Shown here: one piece after another, positions 1 through 6,489 of the stretch
Layout of the letters: each line of letters starts with the position of its first letter
Numbering within the stretch: position 1 is the stretch's first letter
NCBI GenBank assembly: GCA_021849525.1
Contig: JAJZSS010000095.1
Coordinates: 1 to 6,489, forward strand
Reading direction: 5' to 3'
DNA from: Chloroflexota bacterium
Lineage (GTDB): Bacteria > Chloroflexota > Anaerolineae > Anaerolineales > UBA4823
DNA length: 6,489 nucleotides
Notes under the pieces: generated by a model
Seen by the model: only the letters and a program-made list of their open reading frames with translations
What the model was told of the DNA's origin: nothing
Database searches by the model: none
Made by a program: the position numbers and the translations under genes

Positions 1-2513
1 ACTTACCACCAGAGCTAGAAGTTCAGACCCAGCCCGGTCAGCTGGTGATCGTTCCCTTTGGACAGGCGTACACTCAGGGCGTGATTCTCGCTGCGGTTGA
101 CCGGCCTGAAGTCGCTGAAACCAGGGCCGTTTATTCTCTCCTGGATCGCACACCGGTGCTGACTCCAGTCCAGATCGATCTGTCCCGCCAGCTGGCCGAG
201 AGCTCGCTTACCTCACTGGCTGCCTGGATCAGCCTGTTTGTCCCTTCAGGCCTGAGCCAACCCTCTGAAAGCCTGTACAGCCTGACTGCAGACTGGCAGG
301 ACCGGCTGAGCGATACCAAACGTCCCATCTCCGCCACCGCCCAGCGCCTGGTGCTGCTTCTCGAGCGGCGGGGCGAGCTGCGCTCCGGACAGATCGACAA
401 TTCATTCAAGCGGGTAGACTGGCGCCAGGCGGCGGAACAGCTCCGCCGGCGCGGTGTTCTTGCCAGCCGCGCCGTGCTGCCAGAGATCAAGGTCAGGCCG
501 AAGACTGTACGCACGGTAGAATTGGGCTGCCCACCCGGCGAGGCGCAGGCGCAGCTTTCTGAGCTGGGTCGACCGGGTACTCCCGCCCTGGAGCGCCGCC
601 AGGCGGTCATCCGCTACCTGCTGGAAGAACCCAGACCGGTCGATGTCGCCTGGGTATACGCTGCCAGCCAGGCCAACCTGGCTGACCTGCACTACCTGGA
701 AAAACGCGGCCTGATCCTCCTGGGCCAGAATGAGACCTGGCGCGATCCCTTAGAAGCCCTGGCGGCAATCGGCTCACAGCCAGCCTCCGCTATTGCTTCC
801 CCGCTCATTCCAGAACTAACCGCCGACCAGCACACCGTCTGGAAAGTGCTTGCTGAACAAATCGATCTCGCCAATCGCCACCAGCCGGTACAGCCTTGCC
901 TGCTTCATGGCGTGACCGGCTCCGGCAAAACCGAGCTTTATCTGCGCGCCGTTTCTGAGACTCTGCGCCTGGGTCGCCAGGCGATTGTGCTTGTCCCGGA
1001 GATCGCCCTCACTCCGCAGACCGTTCTGCGCTTCATGAGCCGTTTCCCGGGCCAGGTCGGGCTGCTCCACTCCCAGCTTGGCGAGGGTGAGCGATTCGAC
1101 ACCTGGCGGCGGGCACGCAGCGGCGCGCTGCAGGTCATCGTCGGCCCGCGCAGCGCCCTGGCAGTGCCATTCGCCAACCTCGGTTTGCTCATCCTCGATG
1201 AATGTCATGATGATTCTTACTACCAGTCCGAGCCACCCTTCTATGACGCCCGCGAGATCGCCTCAGTGTATGCGCAACTGGCCCACGCCGTGTGCATCCT
1301 CGGCTCTGCCACGCCCAACACCACCCACACTTACCTGGCCAGCCAGCGTACCTGGAGATATCTAAAGCTCCCACAGCGTATTATGGGCTACTCCCAGCTC
1401 GCTCAAAACTCAGAGCCTGCCAATCCGCCAAGCGGTGCGGTCGCGGCCGAGCTGCCTCCGGTGCAGATAGTGGATATGCGCCAGGAGCTGAAATCCGGCA
1501 ACACTTCGATCTTCAGCCAGGCGCTCCAATCCGGCCTGGAACATGTGCTCGCTGCCAGACAGCAGGCGATCCTGTTCCTGAACCGCCTGGGAGGTGCGAC
1601 CTATGTTTTCTGCCGGGACTGCGGCGAAACCATTAAATGCCCCAACTGCGACCTGCCCCTGATCTATCATGATCTACCTCCCATCCGGCCGCCTGGCAGC
1701 CCGCCCTTGCTGAGCTGCCATCACTGCGGTTACCGTCGCCAGTCTCCGAAGAAATGCCCGGTTTGCGGCAGCACTCGCATCCGCCAGGTCGGGACCGGTA
1801 CCGAGAAAGTGGAAGCCGAGGTCAAAGCCCGCTTTCCTAAAGCGCGCATCCTGCGTTGGGATGCCACCACCACCCAGCGTAAAGGCGCCCACGAGCTGAT
1901 CCTGAGCCAGTTCAGCGCTCGCCAGGCAGATATCCTGGTGGGCACGCAGATGCTGGCTAAAGGTCTGGATCTACCCTATGTGACCCTGGTTGGAGCGGTG
2001 CTGGCCGACACCGGTTTAAACCTGCCAGATTATCGTTCCGGCGAGCGCACTTTTCAGGTGCTTACCCAGGTAGCCGGGCGCGCCGGGCGCAGTCCTCTCG
2101 GCGGGCAGGCCATCCTGCAAACGTTCCAGCCGGACAACTATATTATCCAGGCTGCCGCCCAGCACAACTATAAATTCTTTTACCAGCGTGAGCTCGATCA
2201 CCGCCGTGAATTAGGCTACCCACCCTTCGTGCGCCTGCTGCGTCTCGAATACCGCCATACCGAAGCCGCCCGTGCTGAAGAAGCTGCCCAGGGACTGGCC
2301 CACCAGATTCGCGCCTGGGTGGCTGCAGATGCCCACTCAGCCACCCAGCTGGTTGGCCCGGCGCCTTGTTTTTTCGCCCGCCTGGGTCGCCAATACCGCT
2401 GGCAGCTGATCCTCAAAGGTCCCGACCCGGTGCGTTTCTTAAAGTCGCACCTTGCAGACTGGCGTAACCTTCAGGAGTGGCGGATTGAGTTTAATCCACC
2501 AAACTTGCTATAA
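1..2513 (+). CDS. priA: Primosomal protein N' (PriA replication restart helicase), 5' partial
   Basis: PriA is a 3'-to-5' superfamily 2 DNA helicase that recognises stalled forks and helps reload the replicative helicase in the cytoplasm. The reading frame is open to the left edge (first whole codon at base 3), and PGQLVIVPFGQAYTQG matches the usual PriA N-terminal 3'-DNA-binding domain. The true start is therefore probably a short way upstream, and the GTG at 45 is internal. Counting from that GTG, Walker A is GVTGSGKT (289-296) and motif II is DECH (385-388), where E. coli has DEEH. Motif III is GSATP. Eight zinc-ligand cysteines form four pairs: C523/C526, C532/C535, C558/C561 and C571/C574. 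GTQMLAKGLD starts at 633 and QVAGRAGR at 675. The C-terminal domain has the typical GPAPCFFARLGRQYRWQL. All helicase motifs are present, so the protein should be active. Identity is secure; only the start is missing. Confidence 0.96.
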   Translation, partial: LPPELEVQTQPGQLVIVPFGQAYTQGVILAAVDRPEVAETRAVYSLLDRTPVLTPVQIDLSRQLAESSLTSLAAWISLFVPSGLSQPSESLYSLTADWQDRLSDTKRPISATAQRLVLLLERRGELRSGQIDNSFKRVDWRQAAEQLRRRGVLASRAVLPEIKVRPKTVRTVELGCPPGEAQAQLSELGRPGTPALERRQAVIRYLLEEPRPVDVAWVYAASQANLADLHYLEKRGLILLGQNETWRDPLEALAAIGSQPASAIASPLIPELTADQHTVWKVLAEQIDLANRHQPVQPCLLHGVTGSGKTELYLRAVSETLRLGRQAIVLVPEIALTPQTVLRFMSRFPGQVGLLHSQLGEGERFDTWRRARSGALQVIVGPRSALAVPFANLGLLILDECHDDSYYQSEPPFYDAREIASVYAQLAHAVCILGSATPNTTHTYLASQRTWRYLKLPQRIMGYSQLAQNSEPANPPSGAVAAELPPVQIVDMRQELKSGNTSIFSQALQSGLEHVLAARQQAILFLNRLGGATYVFCRDCGETIKCPNCDLPLIYHDLPPIRPPGSPPLLSCHHCGYRRQSPKKCPVCGSTRIRQVGTGTEKVEAEVKARFPKARILRWDATTTQRKGAHELILSQFSARQADILVGTQMLAKGLDLPYVTLVGAVLADTGLNLPDYRSGERTFQVLTQVAGRAGRSPLGGQAILQTFQPDNYIIQAAAQHNYKFFYQRELDHRRELGYPPFVRLLRLEYRHTEAARAEEAAQGLAHQIRAWVAADAHSATQLVGPAPCFFARLGRQYRWQLILKGPDPVRFLKSHLADWRNLQEWRIEFNPPNLL

Positions 2514-2514
2514 T
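2485..2514 (+). promoter_or_regulatory. Predicted sigma70-type promoter for the phosphoribosyltransferase gene
   Basis: TTGAGT at 2485-2490 matches four of six bases of the -35 consensus. It is followed after 18 bases by a perfect TATAAT -10 box at 2509-2514. The -10 box contains the priA stop codon (TAA, 2511-2513), so the promoter lies almost wholly inside the end of priA. Transcription would begin near 2520-2523, about 35 bases before the next start codon. This would let the small gene be expressed separately from priA. It is a sequence prediction; a chance match in this AT-richer spot cannot be excluded. Confidence 0.6.
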
Positions 2515-2546
2515 AGAGAAAATACTCACAGATTTTGATGACAATC

Positions 2547-2552
2547 AGGAGG
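2547..2552 (+). promoter_or_regulatory. Ribosome binding site of the phosphoribosyltransferase gene
   Basis: A full-consensus AGGAGG lies 5 bases upstream of the ATG at 2558. It fixes that ATG as the start and suggests efficient translation. Confidence 0.85.
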
Positions 2553-2557
2553 CCGGC

Positions 2558-3061
2558 ATGCAAGCACGGCGGGAATTATTGACCTGGCAGGATGTAGATA
2601 AGCTGATCGACCATTTGCTGCCGCAGTTTGAGGCTGAATTCGATGCAATGGTGATGATCACGCGCGGCGGAATCATCCCCGGTGGGATGCTGGCAGAGGC
2701 GATCGGCCTGACTCACATCCTGACCGCAGCCGTCGACTTTCCTGCTCAGATGGAAATGGAAAAGACCAAGCTGATGGCCTGGCCCCAGTTCATTCAATTC
2801 CCCGAAGACAGCCTGGTGCGCGGCCGCAAAACCCTTGTGATCGATGATGTCTGGGGTTCAGGCCGGACCATCACCTCCGTTAAAAACCGGGTTTCAGTTG
2901 CCGGGGGTTTCCCTTACACCTGTGTCCTGCACTTCAACCCTTACCGTAATCTCTTCAGCACCACCAAACCCGATTACTACGCTGCTGTAACCGACGTCCA
3001 TATCGTTTATCCCTGGGAGATCAACCGCGGGCCGGATATGGTCTTATTGGGCGAAGGCTAA
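2558..3061 (+). CDS. Type I phosphoribosyltransferase, Gpt-like / COG2236-like
   Basis: This 167-residue soluble protein has the type I phosphoribosyltransferase fold, which transfers between PRPP and a nucleobase or similar acceptor. The N-terminal part has ITRGGIIPGGMLAEAIGL (34-51), matching the SRGG...PG...A...G segment of xanthine-guanine phosphoribosyltransferases. The PRPP loop is VIDDVWGSGRT (94-104), with D96 and D97 placed to hold the ribose hydroxyls. YPWE (151-154) near the C-terminus resembles the PWD/PWE seen in Gpt and COG2236 proteins. Length fits this group. One oddity is G100 in the loop, where purine enzymes usually carry an aspartate (DDxxDTG). The substrate is therefore uncertain: purine salvage is the default guess, but another acceptor or a regulatory role is possible. 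The ATG is supported by an AGGAGG. The gene follows priA by 44 bases, probably has its own promoter, and runs convergently into the CHAD gene with 5 bases between stops. Confidence 0.85.
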   Translation: MQARRELLTWQDVDKLIDHLLPQFEAEFDAMVMITRGGIIPGGMLAEAIGLTHILTAAVDFPAQMEMEKTKLMAWPQFIQFPEDSLVRGRKTLVIDDVWGSGRTITSVKNRVSVAGGFPYTCVLHFNPYRNLFSTTKPDYYAAVTDVHIVYPWEINRGPDMVLLGEG

Positions 3062-3066
3062 ACAGT

Positions 3067-4896
3067 TTACAAGACCGCAATCGCCGCCGCCAGCGTCTGG
3101 CGGAATTCGGTGCTGGCAAATTCTTCCCATACTTGCTGGAAAGAGATCATCAATTCATGCCGCCGGGCATGCTGGTACGCCAGGTAAGCAATGATGCCTC
3201 CTGGATTCTGGCGCTCAGCGATCGGCAGCCCTTCCTGCCCTGCGTCCCAATCGTCCAGAAAACGCCGCAAGAGCTGCGTGGCGACATTGGCATCGTTTAA
3301 TTCACCCAGGTGATCCTGCAGCTTTTTGATCACCTCGATGACACTGCGCGCTTCCGGACCCAGCACCTCTCGAAAATATTCCACCGTATAGCGCAGCTTT
3401 TTAAACTCAATTCGTAAGGCATGGAGTTGTTCGATCCGGGCATTGCGCAGCAGCGGCTCAAAGGCCCGCACGGATGCCATCCGGCTGTAAACCAGGATTG
3501 GCACTATCTCCCGCAGGCGATTGGGGACCGGCCGCTTCGCTGAGACAGGCAGTGCACCTTCACCGGGGGTCTGGGCGAAATGGTTGAACCGCTCGACAAA
3601 CTCCGCATAAGCCGGGCTATCGAGATATGCGACCATTTCCTGTCGGGCAGACTGGCGTTCCTGTTCCCAGGCAGCGAGCAGCGGGTCGAGTCCAGTCTGC
3701 TGGTCTTCTGGCAGGCCGTTCAAGTAGAGATGGGCTTTCTCCATGAATACATCCATATCCCGGGGATGGCCCAGCGCCCGCCCGGTGGCCCGCAGTCCCT
3801 TGAGCAAAGTTTTTATGACTTTCGGCTCGTAGGCATCCCCAAAGACCTCGAACGCGGCGCGCATCCGCCGGGTAGCTACCCGCATATCATGTAGTTCTTC
3901 GATATCCTCGCCCAGGCGAGTGCCCGACTCGTGCGCCAGCATCTGAGCGAATTGAAACAAAAATACTTTTCGCCCGGCCTCCGCCAGCGAATCATCTGGT
4001 GATAAATTCGTGCCTTGCAGCGGTGATGGCAGCGGCAAGCTGCTAAAATGGCGCTCCTCGGCGCTGACCGCATCCAGGACTTCGAGGCGCGGTAGACCCG
4101 CGCTGGCCCATAAGCCTGCACTGCGGTTGGCTGCTGCGGCATCCTGGATGGCGTTTTCTCCCCGCACGACCACGCGCAGCCCTCCGGGGATCTTCTCAAT
4201 TGCCTGGATTTGGGTCTGCTGGCTGTGCGATTCATCCAGGCCCCAGGCCATGCGCAGCAGACTCAGCAGGGCTACTGTCTCTTTGTGGATGGATTCAGGC
4301 AGACCCAATCGCTCGAGCTCGCCATCCTTGATTTTTCCGCGCTGCAGGAGTAACAACACAGCCAGCTTATCTTGCTCATCTTGGGTAAGTTCTGCAATCC
4401 CCAGCTTTTCAAGCCAGGTGCGCGCCGCCTGCAGGTCTCTGCGGGCGGCTTTGGGAGGCTGCACTTTAGCATGCAGCACCGCTTCCGCCAGCAATTTCCG
4501 GTCCGCCTCGCCCAATCTGTGCCACGGCTGGGTTTGATCAAAAAGGTCGAGAACCAGGTCATGGACATGGGTATGGCTCTTACCACCGGTGCCCTTATCC
4601 TGAATGGGGGCAGCTTCTGAGATAGGCTCCTCGACTACGACCGGCGTTTCACCGCTCGGTTCGCCATTCTCAAGCTCCGGGGTTGAGGTGCCAAAAATAC
4701 TCATCCCGCGCATCCGGAATTGGGCGCGCCAGTAACGCACCCCGCTGGGCTTTAACCCAGTTTTTTCGGCGATCTGGCGGCTGGTCAGTCCCTGATCCGT
4801 TAGAATCAGCACCTCAGCCCGCCTTTGGTGTCCCGGTGGTGGGTTGTTGTTCAGCAGCGCTTCCAGCGCACTACGCTCTTCCATGGTTAAAAACAT
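3067..4896 (-). CDS. HTH / degenerate Ppx-GppA C-terminal-like / CHAD domain fusion protein
   Basis: This is a 609-residue soluble protein; numbering is from the ATG at 4896. Residues 4-68 form a homeodomain-like helix-turn-helix resembling the N-terminus of IS630-type transposases (GLTSRQIAEKTGLKPSGVRYW). An acidic, proline-rich linker covers about 69-107. Residues about 108-277 resemble the C-terminal domain of Ppx/GppA exopolyphosphatases (LGEADRKLLAEAVLH, then LLSLLRMAWGLDESH). Its usual HD metal motif reads HA (H142, A143), so hydrolase activity is unlikely. Residues about 307-602 are a CHAD domain, a histidine-rich helical fold known to bind polyphosphate: LHDMRVATRRMRA (H336, R339, R343, R344), RDMDVF (379-384), LHALRIEFKKLRY (H492, R495, K499, K500, R502) and LQDHLGELND (526-535). 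The gene sits 32 bases after ppk1 on the same strand. I infer a polyphosphate-binding, possibly DNA-binding partner of Ppk1. An ATG at 4965 would add 23 residues and overlap ppk1 by 37 bases, but its AGGA touches the ATG; GAAAGGGA 10 bases before 4896 is better placed. Confidence 0.85.
   Translation of the reverse strand: MFLTMEERSALEALLNNNPPPGHQRRAEVLILTDQGLTSRQIAEKTGLKPSGVRYWRAQFRMRGMSIFGTSTPELENGEPSGETPVVVEEPISEAAPIQDKGTGGKSHTHVHDLVLDLFDQTQPWHRLGEADRKLLAEAVLHAKVQPPKAARRDLQAARTWLEKLGIAELTQDEQDKLAVLLLLQRGKIKDGELERLGLPESIHKETVALLSLLRMAWGLDESHSQQTQIQAIEKIPGGLRVVVRGENAIQDAAAANRSAGLWASAGLPRLEVLDAVSAEERHFSSLPLPSPLQGTNLSPDDSLAEAGRKVFLFQFAQMLAHESGTRLGEDIEELHDMRVATRRMRAAFEVFGDAYEPKVIKTLLKGLRATGRALGHPRDMDVFMEKAHLYLNGLPEDQQTGLDPLLAAWEQERQSARQEMVAYLDSPAYAEFVERFNHFAQTPGEGALPVSAKRPVPNRLREIVPILVYSRMASVRAFEPLLRNARIEQLHALRIEFKKLRYTVEYFREVLGPEARSVIEVIKKLQDHLGELNDANVATQLLRRFLDDWDAGQEGLPIAERQNPGGIIAYLAYQHARRHELMISFQQVWEEFASTEFRQTLAAAIAVL
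3087..3103 (+). terminator. Possible terminator hairpin after the phosphoribosyltransferase gene (no U-tract)
   Basis: CCGCCAG (3087-3093) and CTGGCGG (3097-3103) form a perfect 7-base-pair stem, six of the pairs G-C, with a 3-base CGT loop. It starts 25 bases after the phosphoribosyltransferase stop codon. It lies inside the 3' end of the opposing CHAD gene and is followed by AATTCGG, not a run of T. It is thus at best an imperfect intrinsic terminator or a transcript-end-stabilising hairpin, and could be chance in G+C-rich coding sequence. Confidence 0.25.
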
Positions 4897-4906
4897 AACT
4901 GCCAGA

Positions 4907-4914
4907 TCCCTTTC
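4907..4914 (-). promoter_or_regulatory. Probable ribosome binding site of the CHAD protein gene
   Basis: On the - strand GAAAGGGA lies 10 bases before the ATG at 4896. It is a partial Shine-Dalgarno match, but it is better spaced than the AGGA at 4966-4969 that directly abuts the upstream ATG at 4965. It is the main reason for choosing the shorter start, together with the helix-turn-helix domain beginning right after it. Confidence 0.45.
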
Positions 4915-4928
4915 AGCTTTTCGAGCTT

Positions 4929-6489
4929 TTATTTCTGAGACGTCTGGTTGAACTGCAGCAGCCATTCCTGCACATTGATCTCGGGTTCGTTGCCTTTCGG
5001 CTTGATCCGGGAAAATGAACCGTCTTTCTTCATCAAACGAGCTTTGACATTGTCCTTAAGATAAGTATCCAGGACATCGTCGCGCAGATAGCGAATCAGG
5101 CGTGGCTCCGTGACCGGGAACAGCACCTCCACCCGCCGGTTGATATTGCGCGGCATCAGGTCGGCGCTGCCCAGGTAAATCTGCTCCTGCCCACCATTCT
5201 CAAAGTAGAAGACCCGGCTGTGTTCCAGGAAGCGCCCCACCACGCTGATGACCCGGATATTCTCGCTGATCCCCGCCACTCCCGGGCGCAAACAGCACAT
5301 CCCGCGCACGATCAAATCCACAGATAAACCTGCCTGCGAGGCTTCATAAAGCGACCGGATGATCAACGGGTCGACCAGAGAATTCATCTTCAAGATCAAA
5401 CGCGCCGGGCGTCCCTTCTGGTGGTGCTCGATCTCACGCCGGATGAGCGCGTCCATCCCCTGGCGCAGGTTCACCGGAGCGACCATCAGCTTGCGGTAAT
5501 TCACCTTCGAGGAATATCCGGTCAGGTAATTAAATAGATCGGTGGCGTCGGCGCCAATCTCATCATCGCAGGTAAACATACCAATATCTTCATACAGGTG
5601 TGCCGTGACCGGGTTGTAATTGCCGGTCGCCAGATGCATATAACGGCGGATACTCTCGCCCTCTTTGCGGATCACCAGCGCGATCTTGGAGTGGGTTTTC
5701 AACCCCAGAAGGCCGTACACCACATGCACGCCCTCACGCTCCAACTTGCGGGCCCAGTTGATATTACTCTCTTCATCGAAGCGGGCTTTTAGCTCCACCA
5801 GTACCGCCACCTGCTTACCGTTTTCGCGCGCCTCCAAAAGCGCATCCACCACGGGCGAATCCCGCCCCACCCGGTAGAGGGTCTGCTTAATCGCCAGCAC
5901 ATCGGGATCGCGCGCCGCCGCCAACATAAAATCGATCACCGGACCGAACGAGTCATACGGGTGGTGCAGAAGGATATCTCCGCGCCGGATAGCGCCGAAG
6001 ATGTTGTTATCTGGAGGAAAATCCCGTAAGCGGACAGGCACTGCCGGCTTAAACGGTACATCTTTCAGATCCCGGCGGTCAATGCTGTGCAGGCTGAATA
6101 ATGAGCTCAAACCCAATGGCCCATCAAATACATACACGTCATTGCTTTCCATTTCCAGGTTTTCAACGAGTAAATTGCGGATGCGGGCTGGCATATCGCT
6201 GGTAACGCTCAGATTAACGACCGTGCCAAAACGGCGTCTGCGCACGCTTTGCTCGGTGGTCTCCAATAGATCGGCGGCTTCCAGCTCCTGGATCATCATA
6301 TCGGCATCACGCGTCACCCGAAATGGATAGGTCACCCGGATCGTCATTCCTGGAAAAAGTTTGTCCAGGTTGGCGGCGATGACCTGTTCGAGCCACACAA
6401 AATAATGGTGGAAGGGGACCGTGCCATCCTTGCGTACGCTCCCAGATGAGCGCTTGATCGGCAGCAAACGTGGCAGTGTCCCTGGTACT
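4929..6489 (-). CDS. ppk1: Polyphosphate kinase 1, 5' partial
   Basis: Ppk1 reversibly transfers the gamma phosphate of ATP to growing inorganic polyphosphate. The frame stays open to the right edge and reads VPGTLPRLLPI there, matching the VP..LPRF segment that ends the family's N-terminal part. From the length of E. coli Ppk (688 residues), roughly 170-200 residues lie outside the window; the TTG at 6467 is internal. Counting from that codon, the family landmarks are intact: FRVTRDAD (49-56), YRVGRDS with R199, ELKARFDEE with R229 (both equivalent to metal-phosphate-binding arginines of E. coli), GLKTHSK with H259 (equivalent to the autophosphorylated His435), and RFLEHSRVFYFENGG with H416 (equivalent to His592). 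GSADLMPRNINRRVEVLFPV marks the end of the C-terminal catalytic domain. The enzyme should be active. The CHAD gene follows on the same strand and is probably cotranscribed; the promoter lies outside the window. Confidence 0.96.
   Translation of the reverse strand, partial: VPGTLPRLLPIKRSSGSVRKDGTVPFHHYFVWLEQVIAANLDKLFPGMTIRVTYPFRVTRDADMMIQELEAADLLETTEQSVRRRRFGTVVNLSVTSDMPARIRNLLVENLEMESNDVYVFDGPLGLSSLFSLHSIDRRDLKDVPFKPAVPVRLRDFPPDNNIFGAIRRGDILLHHPYDSFGPVIDFMLAAARDPDVLAIKQTLYRVGRDSPVVDALLEARENGKQVAVLVELKARFDEESNINWARKLEREGVHVVYGLLGLKTHSKIALVIRKEGESIRRYMHLATGNYNPVTAHLYEDIGMFTCDDEIGADATDLFNYLTGYSSKVNYRKLMVAPVNLRQGMDALIRREIEHHQKGRPARLILKMNSLVDPLIIRSLYEASQAGLSVDLIVRGMCCLRPGVAGISENIRVISVVGRFLEHSRVFYFENGGQEQIYLGSADLMPRNINRRVEVLFPVTEPRLIRYLRDDVLDTYLKDNVKARLMKKDGSFSRIKPKGNEPEINVQEWLLQFNQTSQK

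Noticed and set aside
131..610. Open frame of 159 codons on the - strand within priA
   Set aside because: Arg/Ser-rich translation opposite well-supported PriA coding sequence; a by-product of high G+C codon usage.
2538..2582. Short 14-codon frame starting at ATG 2538 that overlaps the phosphoribosyltransferase start
   Set aside because: It has no ribosome binding site of its own and itself contains the AGGAGG of the downstream gene; it looks like chance, not a leader peptide.
4010..4537. Open frame of 175 codons on the + strand, opposite the CHAD gene
   Set aside because: It is antisense to a gene with clear domain motifs, has low-complexity Ser/Arg-rich composition typical of a shadow frame, and resembles no family I recognise.
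4693..4887. Transposase remnant suggested by the IS630-like helix-turn-helix at the N-terminus of the CHAD protein
   Set aside because: The domain is in frame with the rest of the protein, there is no DDE catalytic domain, and I see no inverted or target repeats; it is a DNA-binding-type domain in a host protein.
4915..4931. AGCT...AGCT inverted repeat with A-rich flanks between ppk1 and the CHAD gene
   Set aside because: Only a 4-base-pair stem with no G+C-rich core, too weak to be a terminator, and the two genes look cotranscribed.

Overview
The window is G+C-rich, densely coding bacterial chromosome. It holds four protein genes in two converging pairs, with no gap over 50 bases and no sign of mobile elements, CRISPR, rRNA or tRNA. 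The left pair on the + strand is priA (5' end cut by the window edge) followed by a small type I phosphoribosyltransferase gene. The right pair on the - strand is ppk1 (5' end cut by the right edge) followed by a multidomain CHAD protein. The pairs meet tail to tail near 3061-3067 with only 5 bases between stop codons.

The organism cannot be fixed from sequence alone. The unusual PriA motif II (DECH followed by DDSYYQSEPPFY), the COG2236-like phosphoribosyltransferase and the ppk-CHAD pairing together make me lean towards Chloroflexota, perhaps Anaerolineae. This is inference from remembered family resemblance, not a search.

Left half: PriA restarts stalled replication forks and keeps its helicase motifs and all eight zinc-binding cysteines. 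A perfect -10 box (TATAAT) lies across the priA stop codon, with a TTGAGT -35 inside priA. The phosphoribosyltransferase therefore probably has its own promoter, and it also has a strong AGGAGG ribosome binding site.

Right half: Ppk1 makes polyphosphate and keeps both catalytic-site histidines. The gene immediately downstream encodes, in order, a helix-turn-helix domain, an acidic linker, a region resembling the C-terminal domain of Ppx/GppA phosphatases but lacking its HD metal motif, and a CHAD domain, a polyphosphate-binding fold. The cotranscribed pair looks like a polyphosphate module: one enzyme makes the polymer and the partner may sense or bind it and may contact DNA. This fusion is the most interesting object in the window.
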